A stretch of DNA of 37,745 bases from Pseudomonadota bacterium (GTDB taxonomy: Bacteria; Pseudomonadota; Gammaproteobacteria; Xanthomonadales; Rhodanobacteraceae), in the NCBI GenBank assembly GCA_021815695.1, contig JAKAZT010000007.1, positions 1-37,745 of the forward strand. Reading direction: 5' to 3'. Under the pieces are notes generated by a model. The model searched no databases and had not been told where the DNA came from. It saw nothing but the letters and a program-made list of their open reading frames with translations. Position 1 is the stretch's first letter, and each line of letters starts with the position of its first letter. Both the position numbers and the translations under genes were made by a program. Shown here piece after piece: positions 21,792 to 28,775 of this stretch.

Positions 21792-23408
21792 ATGCTGTGC
21801 TATCCGAACCGCATGCGCATCCGTATCGCTCCGTTCTCGCGTGGACTGCCTGCAGGGCTGTCCTATGGCGCGCTCTGGCTGGGGCTCTGGCAAATCTCGC
21901 AGTCGTACTGGTTTCTGCCGGCGGGCCTGCGCTTCGGCGTGCTGCTGCTGGCACCGCTGGAACTGTGGCCCTGGCTGATCGGCGGCGAATGGGCGGCGGC
22001 GCTGCTGCTCAATACCGCGCTGCGACCGGTCCCCGGCGTGGCGCTGCTGCTGGTCAGCCTGCCGCCGCCGGTGGCCGTGGCGGCCGTGATCGCCCTGCTG
22101 CGCCGCTTCGGCCTGCGCGCATCGATCGACCTGCCCGAGGATCTGGCGCGCATCCTGACCGCGGCACTGCTGGCCGCAATCACGGTCACGGTCCTGAACG
22201 CGGGTTTCATCACCGTTCTGACGCCGAAGCCTTCTGCCAGTCTGCCCTACGCGCTGGCCAACCTGGTGCTCGGCGATTACGTCGGCATCCTGCTGATCGC
22301 GCCGCTGCTGGTGATGCTGCTGCGGGCACCGCCCGGGGAACAGGCCGGCCTGCGCATGCTGGCCGACATGCTGTGGTTCCTGCTGCCGGTCGTCGCCCTG
22401 CTGCTGCTGGCGATGGGCGGCAGCGAGCCACTTGCGCGCTATGCGCGGATCCTGGCGCTGGTGCCGGTGATGTTCTTCGCCTTCCGCCACGGCTGGCGCG
22501 GCGCCTGCATCGCCATGCTGGCGGCGAGCACCGCGGTGACTCTGCGCGCCGCGCAGGCACTGCACCCGCATGCACCCGCCGAAGCCCAACTGTTCATGGC
22601 GGTGGCCGGCACCGGTGCGCTGTTGCTGGGCGCCGCCACCGACGCCCTGCGCCGCAGCGGCGCGCGACTGGCCTTGCAGAATGCGCGCGTCGAGGGTGCC
22701 AACCGGCGCCTCGACCAGCTGGCCCAGCAACTGGCGTCGGCTGCGCGCCGCAACCTGCGCGAGGAGGAGGAGGAGCGCCGCCGCATCGCCGGCGAGCTGC
22801 ACGACGAACTGGGCCAGAACCTCACCGCCATCCAGACCCGCGTCAAGCTTGCACAGGGACGCCTGCAAGAGGCGGGGCTCGGCGACGTCGCTGCCGCCAT
22901 CAACGAGATCCTCGCCGGCATGCGCCGCAGCGTACGCGGCCTGCTCGAGTCGCTGCGCCCGGTCGCGCTGGATGAATTCGGCCTGGCGCGGGCGCTGGAG
23001 GACGGCCCGATCCGTGACCTGCTGCGCAGCGCCGGCATCCGCTACCGGCTGGAACTGCACGGCGACCTGCGCGCACTCGACGACGACACCGGCACCACCG
23101 TTTACCGCATCGCGCAGGAGGCCGCCACGAACACCGTGCGGCACGCCCAGGCACGGCAGTTCGAGTTGCGTCTGCGCGCCGGCCGTCACGGCGATGTCCT
23201 GCTGGTCCTGCTCGACCTGCGCGACGACGGCGTCGGCCTGCAGCCCGGACGCGGCGGCGGACGCGGTCTGCAGGGCATGCGTGATCGCGTGCTCGCACTC
23301 GGCGGCCTGTTCCGGCTGCGCCAGGAGCCGCGCGGCACGCGGCTGCGGGTCTTGCTGCGCCAACCGCTGGGCAACGGTGCCGGAGAGACGCCCGGCGGTC
23401 TCGGCTGA
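21792..23408 (+). CDS. MASE1-domain sensor histidine kinase (UhpB-like)
   Basis: This protein of about 538 aa has an N-terminal membrane sensor domain with about eight segments (residues 15-300) resembling MASE1, including SQSYWFLPAGLRFGVLLLAPLELWPWLIGGEW. A short coiled-coil follows, then a HisKA_3 dimerisation domain with RRIAGELHDELGQNLTAIQ (phosphoacceptor His about residue 337). The HATPase domain shows AQEAATNTVRHAQA, LRDDGVGL and GRGLQGMRDRV. MASE1 ligands are mostly unknown. A second start at 21813 (MRIRIAPF) is equally plausible. The divergent NarL-type regulator is the likely partner; no structural target gene lies next to them, so they are probably a free-standing pair. Confidence 0.88.
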   Translation: MLCYPNRMRIRIAPFSRGLPAGLSYGALWLGLWQISQSYWFLPAGLRFGVLLLAPLELWPWLIGGEWAAALLLNTALRPVPGVALLLVSLPPPVAVAAVIALLRRFGLRASIDLPEDLARILTAALLAAITVTVLNAGFITVLTPKPSASLPYALANLVLGDYVGILLIAPLLVMLLRAPPGEQAGLRMLADMLWFLLPVVALLLLAMGGSEPLARYARILALVPVMFFAFRHGWRGACIAMLAASTAVTLRAAQALHPHAPAEAQLFMAVAGTGALLLGAATDALRRSGARLALQNARVEGANRRLDQLAQQLASAARRNLREEEEERRRIAGELHDELGQNLTAIQTRVKLAQGRLQEAGLGDVAAAINEILAGMRRSVRGLLESLRPVALDEFGLARALEDGPIRDLLRSAGIRYRLELHGDLRALDDDTGTTVYRIAQEAATNTVRHAQARQFELRLRAGRHGDVLLVLLDLRDDGVGLQPGRGGGRGLQGMRDRVLALGGLFRLRQEPRGTRLRVLLRQPLGNGAGETPGGLG

Positions 23409-23597
23409 GACCGCATCGGCCTGGCGGGTCTGCTCGGAGCCTGCGAACACATCCACCCAGGATCACCGGTCAGCGGGCGCCAAACCCGGCACAGGCCCGG
23501 GCGCAACTGCTCCGCATCAAGCACTTGCGTGCCCGGTGCGCGACAAGCGTCCATGGATCGAGCGAGGTCGCAGCGGGTTCAGGACGTCGCCTAGGAA
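23409..23597. other. Intergenic stretch upstream of the sRNA candidate
   Basis: I see no gene, repeat or convincing regulatory site here. It is GC-rich like the coding regions, and the AT-richer promoter-like segment begins only at about 23598. Confidence 0.6.
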
Positions 23598-23645
23598 TCT
23601 TTCCGATACCGAGCTCTTAACAATGCGTTTACGCTTGATACAGCT
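23598..23645 (+). promoter_or_regulatory. AT-rich promoter-like segment before the sRNA candidate
   Basis: This stretch is clearly AT-richer than its surroundings. It contains TTAACA at 23617-23622 and a GATACA at 23637-23642, but the 14-base spacing is too short for a strict sigma-70 fit. It is the only promoter-like segment in the 432-bp gap between the kinase gene and fur. Confidence 0.35.
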
Positions 23646-23841
23646 TGGGGGCACCGCTGCCTGGGGGCAGCGGTCGCGGATAGGCCGTTTGGGGACGGCT
23701 GGTCCGCTCAGCGGGCAAGAGGCCTGCTTGCTGCGGCAGAGGGAGATGCCGTGCTCGCCATCGGCAGGATGCTGATGACGATGCCCGATCGATGGGATCG
23801 GGGGCACCGCGGACGGTCACGGATCACCGTCCGCGGTTTTT
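23645..23841 (+). ncRNA. Candidate structured small RNA with intrinsic terminator
   Basis: About 195 bases between the histidine kinase gene and fur form a chain of stem-loops on the plus strand: 9-bp stem with loop TGGG (23653-23674), 5-bp stem with loop TTGGGG (23684-23699), 6-bp stem (23702-23716, with a wobble pair), 5-bp stem (23747-23766), 7-bp stem (23784-23802), then the terminator at 23806-23841. No coding sequence of sensible length and composition was seen. Seven GGA triplets occur in it, including CACGGAT in the terminator loop, which recalls Csr/Rsm-sequestering RNAs. It does not look like 6S, SRP, RNase P or tmRNA. Transcription is inferred from the terminator and the AT-rich region upstream. 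Confidence 0.5.
23806..23841 (+). terminator. Intrinsic terminator, 12-bp perfect stem
   Basis: ACCGCGGACGGT (23806-23817) pairs perfectly with ACCGTCCGCGGT (23826-23837), with an 8-base loop CACGGATC and a run of T at 23837-23841. The T run is on the plus strand, so it ends a plus-strand transcript and not fur. It overlaps the fur stop codon by one base. Confidence 0.85.
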
Positions 23842-24263
23842 CATTTCCCGCGTTTCTTCGGCCGCACGTACAGCACAAGGCTGTGCTCTTCCAGCACGTA
23901 CCCGTGCTTGTCGGCGATCTCGCGCTGCAGCCGTTCGATCTGCTCGCTGACGAACTCGATCACCTTGCCGCTTTCGATGTCGATCATGTGATCGTGGTGG
24001 CGTCCGCGCTCCAGCTCGAACACCGCCTGCCCGCTCTCGAAGTTGTGCTTGACGACCATGCCCGCCGCCTCGAACTGCGTGAGCACGCGATAGACCGTGG
24101 CCAGGCCGATATCGTCCTGGTTGACCAGCAGTTGGCGATAGATGTCCTCGGCGGTCATGTGCCGCTGCGCCGACTCCTCGAGGATCTGCAGGATGCGCAT
24201 GCGCGGATGCGTGACCTTGAGGCCCGCCTTGCGCAATTCGTGGGACTCGGAATCCACCGCCAT
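23841..24263 (-). CDS. fur: Ferric uptake regulator Fur
   Basis: This 140-aa iron-responsive repressor has an N-terminal winged helix (ELRKAGLKVTHPRMRILQIL through YRQLLVNQDDIGLATVYRVLTQFEAAGMV) and a C-terminal metal-binding domain with FELERGRHHDHMIDIESGKVIEF. The His-rich HHDH motif is present, but the CxxC found in E. coli Fur is replaced by non-Cys residues (IDIES), as in Pseudomonas Fur. The ATG at 24263 is the family start; the longer in-frame reading is discarded. It diverges from bamE with 67 bp between the start codons. Confidence 0.96.
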   Translation of the reverse strand: MAVDSESHELRKAGLKVTHPRMRILQILEESAQRHMTAEDIYRQLLVNQDDIGLATVYRVLTQFEAAGMVVKHNFESGQAVFELERGRHHDHMIDIESGKVIEFVSEQIERLQREIADKHGYVLEEHSLVLYVRPKKRGK

Positions 24264-24330
24264 CTCCGGTGCCGCTGATCCAATCCGCCGCAGTGTATCA
24301 TCGGGGTTTGACCCCGCCGATGCCCGTCGC

Positions 24331-24744
24331 ATGCCCAAGTTCAATCGCCCTCTCGCCCTGCTGCTCGCCATCGCCTCGCTCGGCGGCTGCGGCATCATCT
24401 ACAAGCCGGACGTGCAGCAGGGCAACCTGCTGGAGAAGAAGAATGTCACCGAACTCAAGCCGGGAATGACCAAGCGTCAGGTGCTGGCACTGCTGGGTTC
24501 GCCGTCGGTGCAGAGTCCGTTCACCCAGGATCGCTGGGACTATGTCGCCAGCTACCAGCATCGCGGCGGCGCGGTGGATGTGCGCCGGTTCACCCTGTTC
24601 TTCAAGAACGATGCCCTGGTCCGCACCGAAGGCAACTTCTTCGCCGAGAACTCGAAGGATCTGCTCAAGCAGAGCGATGCCTACAAGGGCGAGTACATCC
24701 CCACGATCCCGAAGAAAAACGACCAGGGTGGCGGTGGCGGCTGA
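24331..24744 (+). CDS. bamE: Outer membrane assembly lipoprotein BamE
   Basis: This 137-aa lipoprotein (also SmpA/OmlA) is part of the BAM complex that inserts outer-membrane beta-barrels. The signal peptide ends in a lipobox LGGC with the modified Cys at residue 20. The SmpA/OmlA domain follows: QQGNLLEKKNVTELKPGMTKRQVLALLGSPSV, then DRWDYVASYQHRGGAVDVRRFTLFFKNDALVRTEGNFF. A glycine-rich tail (DQGGGGG) ends the protein. Start ATG 24331 gives the canonical signal peptide. Convergent with ratB; the two stop codons abut. Pairing with fur, ratB, ratA and smpB is a common gammaproteobacterial neighbourhood. Confidence 0.94.
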   Translation: MPKFNRPLALLLAIASLGGCGIIYKPDVQQGNLLEKKNVTELKPGMTKRQVLALLGSPSVQSPFTQDRWDYVASYQHRGGAVDVRRFTLFFKNDALVRTEGNFFAENSKDLLKQSDAYKGEYIPTIPKKNDQGGGGG

Positions 24745-25032
24745 TCAGCGCCGCGCGCGCCGGCGCCGCGCCTCGCGCGGATCCTGGGCCAGCGGCCGAT
24801 AGACTTCCACGCGATCGCCGTCGGCCAGCGGCGCATCCAAAGCGACCAGCCGCGCGTGAATGCCGACCCGACCCGCGACGCACGCCACCTCGGGATGCAC
24901 CAGCGCCAGGCCGCTGGCACGCAGGGCGTCAGCGACCCGTGCGTCCGCAGGCAGCGACACCATCGCGCCGAAGGCGGCGCCACGCGGCGGCGCGTATACC
25001 ACCTCGACGCGAATCGTCTCAGCCGTAGGCAC
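24745..25032 (-). CDS. ratB: RnfH family protein (RatB)
   Basis: This 95-aa protein of the RnfH/RatB (UPF0125) family has a ubiquitin-like beta-grasp fold: IRVEVVYAPPRGAAFGAMVSLPADARVADALRASGL, then VGIHARLVALDAPLADGDRVEVYRPLAQDPREARRRRARR. The VEVYRPLxxDPxxxRRxRA ending is diagnostic. Its exact function is not settled. It overlaps the 3' end of ratA by 14 bases, so the two are co-translated. Confidence 0.93.
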   Translation of the reverse strand: MPTAETIRVEVVYAPPRGAAFGAMVSLPADARVADALRASGLALVHPEVACVAGRVGIHARLVALDAPLADGDRVEVYRPLAQDPREARRRRARR

Positions 25033-25450
25033 GCCGCGCCTCGCTGCAGAAATCGTCCACCAGCCGATCGGCCAGGCCCTGGAACCCCAGTCGCAGCGCG
25101 CTCGCGGTCAGGCGTCCGGCGAACTCGAAGCCGAGGTCGAGTTCGACCTTGCAGCCGGCATCACCCAATGCGGTAAACAGCCACACGCCGTCCATCTGCT
25201 TCAGCGGCCCCTCGACCAGACGCACGGCGATGCGGTGCGGCGCATCCAGCTCGTTGCGCGTGGTGAAGGCCTGCACCATGCCGGCGATGCGCAGGCCGAG
25301 CCGCGCCACCAGATAACCGTCGCCGCGCTCCAGTACGCGCGCATCGGCGCACCACGGAAAACGCATCGGGTATCCTTCGACCTTGTTCACCAGATCGAAC
25401 ATCTGCGCGGGCGTATGACGCACCAGCGCGCTGCGGCGTATGCGGGTCAC
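25019..25450 (-). CDS. ratA: RatA, START/polyketide-cyclase-like protein
   Basis: This 143-aa START-superfamily protein is related to E. coli RatA, reported both as a 50S-binding toxin that blocks ribosome association and as a relative of mitochondrial Coq10 (ubiquinone binding). Family sequence: SALVRHTPAQMFDLVNKVEGYPMRFPWCADARVLER, then EGPLKQMDGVWLFTAL, then FEFAGRLTASALRLGFQGLADRLVDDFCSEARRAYG. No membrane segment is seen. It diverges from smpB across 55 bp. Confidence 0.94.
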   Translation of the reverse strand: MTRIRRSALVRHTPAQMFDLVNKVEGYPMRFPWCADARVLERGDGYLVARLGLRIAGMVQAFTTRNELDAPHRIAVRLVEGPLKQMDGVWLFTALGDAGCKVELDLGFEFAGRLTASALRLGFQGLADRLVDDFCSEARRAYG

Positions 25451-25505
25451 GGCGACTCGGGCAGTGGATGCGGTGTGGCGATTCTAACGGCAGCTCCAGG
25501 CGAAC

Positions 25506-25994
25506 ATGGCCAAGACCAGGGACAGCGGCAAGGGCTCGGGCACGATCGCGCTCAACAAGCGCGCGCGTCACGAGTACCACTTCGACGAGCGCTACGAGGC
25601 CGGCATCGCCCTGCAGGGCTGGGAGCTGAAGGCACTGCGCGCCGGGCGCATCAACATCAGCGAGGCCTACGCGCTGGTCAAGGGCAGCGAGCTGTACCTG
25701 TTCGGCGCATCGATCCCGCCGCTGATCCAGGCCTCCACCCACGTCGTCGCCGACGACCGCCGCACGCGCAAGCTGCTGCTGCATCGCGAGGAGATCGACC
25801 GTCTGATCGGCGCCGTCGAGCGCAAGGGCTACACCCTGATTCCGACCGCGCTGTACTGGAAGGGCCAGCGCGTCAAGCTGGAACTGGCACTGGCGCGCGG
25901 CAAGCAGGCGCACGACAAGCGCGCCGCCGAGAAGGAACGCGACTGGAATCGCGAGAAGCAGCGCACCCTGCGCGCGCACAACCCGCGCGCCTAG
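25506..25994 (+). CDS. smpB: SsrA-binding protein SmpB
   Basis: This 162-aa partner of tmRNA binds its tRNA-like domain and places it in the A site of stalled ribosomes. Conserved stretches are [55 protein letters not shown] and [52 protein letters not shown]. The basic C-terminal tail ([14 protein letters not shown]) is the part that mimics mRNA. It sits directly upstream of ssrA, its functional partner, and diverges from ratA. Confidence 0.98.
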   Translation: MAKTRDSGKGSGTIALNKRARHEYHFDERYEAGIALQGWELKALRAGRINISEAYALVKGSELYLFGASIPPLIQASTHVVADDRRTRKLLLHREEIDRLIGAVERKGYTLIPTALYWKGQRVKLELALARGKQAHDKRAAEKERDWNREKQRTLRAHNPRA

Positions 25995-26022
25995 CACGCA
26001 TCACGACGCTGCCCGTCGCGCC

Positions 26023-26051
26023 TTGTGATCGCCCGGCGCGGGCCGCATACT
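26023..26051 (+). promoter_or_regulatory. Promoter of ssrA
   Basis: TTGTGA (26023-26028) and CATACT (26046-26051) are separated by exactly 17 bases and lie between the smpB stop and the tmRNA. The start point would be near 26058, leaving about 17 bases of 5' leader to be removed by RNase P. Confidence 0.7.
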
Positions 26052-26074
26052 GGGATCAGAGCGGACGCTCTCCC

Positions 26075-26428
<354 letters not shown>

Positions 26429-26432
26429 ACAC

Positions 26433-26463
26433 AAGGGCTCGGACTCATCTCCGGGCCCTTTTT
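26433..26463 (+). terminator. Intrinsic terminator of ssrA
   Basis: AAGGGCTCGG pairs with CCGGGCCCTT over 10 bp (one G-U) around the loop ACTCATCT, followed by TTTTTC. It starts six bases after the tmRNA CCA end. Confidence 0.85.
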
Positions 26464-26637
26464 CTTTGGGCGAATCCGCGCGTGGCGCGGGATGCCCTGA
26501 CCTGCGGGCGGTACTCCGGCCGGAGACGCCGAAGCGGCCTGACCTCCGGCTGGTCCGGCCTCTGGCTGCCGGCAGCGTTCGGACGCAGGCGCGATCCGAT
26601 CCGGGCGCCGGCCGCCGCGACCTCGCAGCGCGCCGCC

Positions 26638-28053
26638 TCAGGCGGGGCGATCAGCATCCAGCAGGATCGGCTCGCCGGCGCCGGGCATCTGCCAGGAAAC
26701 GCCGTCGCGATCGAGCAGCGCCGCGAACGCCTGCATGCCGCGCTCGTAGTCGCCGTGCACGAGAAACACCCGGCGCGGCTCGCCGCAGCGCGCCAGCCAG
26801 GCGCGCAACTGGCTCTGCCCGGCATGCGCCGAGAAGCCATTGATGGTGTGGATCGCGGCCTGCACCTGCACCTCGTCGTTGAACAAGCGCACGCGTCGGG
26901 CGCCGTCGATGATCCGGCGCGCCAGCGTGCCCGCCGCGGCGTAGCCGACGAAGATCACGCTGCTGGCGGGATTCCACAGGTTGTGGCGCAGGTGGTGGCG
27001 CACGCGCCCGCCGGTGCACATGCCGGAACCGGCGAGGATCACCGCGCCGCCGCGGATCGTGTTGATCGCCATCGACTCGGCGGTTTCGCGGGTGAAGCGC
27101 AGTCCCGGCAGATCGAGCGGATGCTCGCGGTCGAACTCGGCGACCGCCGCCGCGCGCAGCGCCTCGGAATGATCGCGGAAGATCTCGGTCGCCGAGATCG
27201 CCATCGGCGAATCGAGGAACACCGGCAGATGCGCCGGCAGCGCACCGCGGGCAATGCCCCGATGCAATGCGTAAAGGATCTCCTGCGCGCGTTCCAGCGC
27301 GAAGGTCGGAATCACCACGTTGCCGCCGCGCCGATGGGTGGCGGCCACGGCCTCGACCAGTTCGGCCACCGAAGCGTCCCAGGGGCGATGGTCGCGGTCG
27401 CCATAGGTAGTCTCCATCACCACGTAGTCCGGCGCGCGCGGCGGCGGTGCGGGGTCGTCCAGCAGTGGCCGGCCGGGATTGCCGAGGTCGCCGGAGAACA
27501 GCACGCTGGTCTGTCTCGCACCATCGTCGATCTCGAGGAACACCGAGGCCGAGCCGAGAATATGCCCTGCGTTGACGAAGGTGGCGTGGCAACCGGGCGC
27601 GACTTCGCGGCGCTCGCCGCAGGCCAGCGACGCATCGAACAGATCCATCACCCGCAGCGCGTCGGTGATGCCGTACAGCGGCACCACCGCCGGCTCGCCG
27701 CTGCGACGGGTGCGGCGCTCGGCGCGCCGCGCGTCCTCTTCCTGCAGGCCGGCGGCATCAAGCAGCACCAGCCGGGCCAGCTCGCGGGTGGCTGCGGTGG
27801 CGACGATGCGACCGCGAAAACCGCGCTTGTAGAGCAGCGGCAGGCGACCGCAGTGATCCAGATGCGCGTGGGTCAGCAGGACCACGTCGATGGTGCTGGC
27901 ATCGAAGCCGAAGTCGGCGGCGTTCTCCTCCCCGAGCTCGCGGCCGCCCTGGAACAGGCCGCAGTCCACGAGCATGCGGGCGCGCTGCGTTTCGACCCGA
28001 TGGCAGGAGCCGGTCACCTGCTTGGCGGCGCCGTGGCTGCTGAAACGGATCAT
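26638..28053 (-). CDS. Beta-CASP metallo-beta-lactamase protein (RNA-processing exonuclease-like)
   Basis: This 471-aa protein resembles the Ysh1/CPSF-73 group of MBL-fold nucleases. The catalytic motif THAHLDH gives H62, H64, D66 and H67; further ligands are in VNAGHILGSA and FSGDLGNPG. Beta-CASP motifs follow: VIPTFALERAQEILY, AGSGMCTGGR and NGFSAHAGQSQL, then a final FLVHGD. Such bacterial proteins are often annotated as RNA-specificity exonucleases; the substrate is not known here. The ATG at 28053 follows GGAGG. It diverges from the usp operon and shares the intergenic region with two ANR/FNR-type boxes. Its position in a low-oxygen module suggests RNA turnover under oxygen limitation, which is inference. 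Confidence 0.88.
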   Translation of the reverse strand: MIRFSSHGAAKQVTGSCHRVETQRARMLVDCGLFQGGRELGEENAADFGFDASTIDVVLLTHAHLDHCGRLPLLYKRGFRGRIVATAATRELARLVLLDAAGLQEEDARRAERRTRRSGEPAVVPLYGITDALRVMDLFDASLACGERREVAPGCHATFVNAGHILGSASVFLEIDDGARQTSVLFSGDLGNPGRPLLDDPAPPPRAPDYVVMETTYGDRDHRPWDASVAELVEAVAATHRRGGNVVIPTFALERAQEILYALHRGIARGALPAHLPVFLDSPMAISATEIFRDHSEALRAAAVAEFDREHPLDLPGLRFTRETAESMAINTIRGGAVILAGSGMCTGGRVRHHLRHNLWNPASSVIFVGYAAAGTLARRIIDGARRVRLFNDEVQVQAAIHTINGFSAHAGQSQLRAWLARCGEPRRVFLVHGDYERGMQAFAALLDRDGVSWQMPGAGEPILLDADRPA

Positions 28054-28112
28054 GCGCGTGCCTCCGCGGCGTCCTTCCCCGGCAAACCTTACATCGCATG
28101 CACCCGCTGCGA

Positions 28113-28126
28113 TTGATCGCGGTCAA
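28113..28126 (-). promoter_or_regulatory. ANR/FNR box 1 (TTGAT-N4-GTCAA)
   Basis: TTGATCGCGGTCAA matches the ANR consensus TTGAT-N4-GTCAA at all fixed positions. Its centre (28119.5) lies about 41 bp from the start point implied by a TAAGGT (28091-28086, minus strand) in front of the beta-CASP gene, the class II activator position. Confidence 0.7.
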
Positions 28127-28180
28127 GACCGGCTGACGCGCCATGGCGCGGGGAACCGGCCGCAACATCGCTGCCGCGTG

Positions 28181-28194
28181 TTGATCCGTGTCAA
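28181..28194 (+). promoter_or_regulatory. ANR/FNR box 2 (TTGAT-N4-GTCAA)
   Basis: TTGATCCGTGTCAA matches the same consensus fully. Its centre (28187.5) would be at -41.5 of a start near 28229; a weak -10-like CACACT is at 28216-28221. It is positioned to activate the usp operon. The two boxes are 68 bp apart, centre to centre. Confidence 0.75.
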
Positions 28195-28285
28195 TGCGGC
28201 CGCGGACAGCGCGCCCACACTGGACGCGTGGACTTGTGCTGCTGCGCGAGTCCGACCCGCTCGCCCAACGGAACGAGGTGCTGCC

Positions 28286-28717
28286 ATGTCCGCCATGCAA
28301 GCCTCCGTCGCACCGATCCTGCTGGCGTTCGACAGCTCCGGACCCGCGCAGCGTGCGTTTGCCTATGCGCTCGACCTGGCGCACCGGACCCGGCGCCCGC
28401 TCCATGCGGTGACCGCGCTCGATTTCGCGCCGGAGTATGCGGCCGGCACCGGCGGCGCCGACGACGCGCTGGTGCGGGAGTCCGAAGACGCGCTCGAACA
28501 GTTGCGTCGACAGGCCGCGACCGCTGGCGTCTCGCTGACTTCGCGGGTCAGGGTCGGGCCGCCGGCGCTGCTGTTGCTGCAGGAATTGCAGGCGGTTGCC
28601 GCGGCGCAGGTCGTCATCGGCCACACCGAAAAGGGCGCGCTGATGCGCTGGCTGGCGGGATCGGTCTCGCGCTCGCTGCTCGATGAGGCGCGCGTGCCGG
28701 TGACCCTGGTGCCCTGA
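28286..28717 (+). CDS. Universal stress protein (UspA family)
   Basis: This 143-aa single-domain Usp has an N-terminal beta-strand (APILLAFDSSGPAQRAFAYALDLAHRTRRPLHAVTAL) and C-terminal VVIGHTEKGALMRWLAGSVSRSLLDEARVPVTLV. Compared with the ATP-binding loop GxxGx9GS, the second glycine is replaced by Glu (GHTEKG), so ATP binding is uncertain. A GAGGTG lies at Shine-Dalgarno distance from the ATG at 28286. It is the first gene of a five-gene operon and follows ANR/FNR box 2; Usp genes are common members of oxygen-limitation regulons. Confidence 0.9.
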   Translation: MSAMQASVAPILLAFDSSGPAQRAFAYALDLAHRTRRPLHAVTALDFAPEYAAGTGGADDALVRESEDALEQLRRQAATAGVSLTSRVRVGPPALLLLQELQAVAAAQVVIGHTEKGALMRWLAGSVSRSLLDEARVPVTLVP

Positions 28718-28775
28718 GCGGCGGCGGTGCGGCGGCACGCCCGCAGTATGCTCGCACCCTGCGCTGCTGCCGCGG

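Noticed and set aside
23806-23837. This hairpin as the terminator of fur
   Set aside because: The T run follows the stem on the plus strand only; on the minus strand it is followed by a C-rich stretch.
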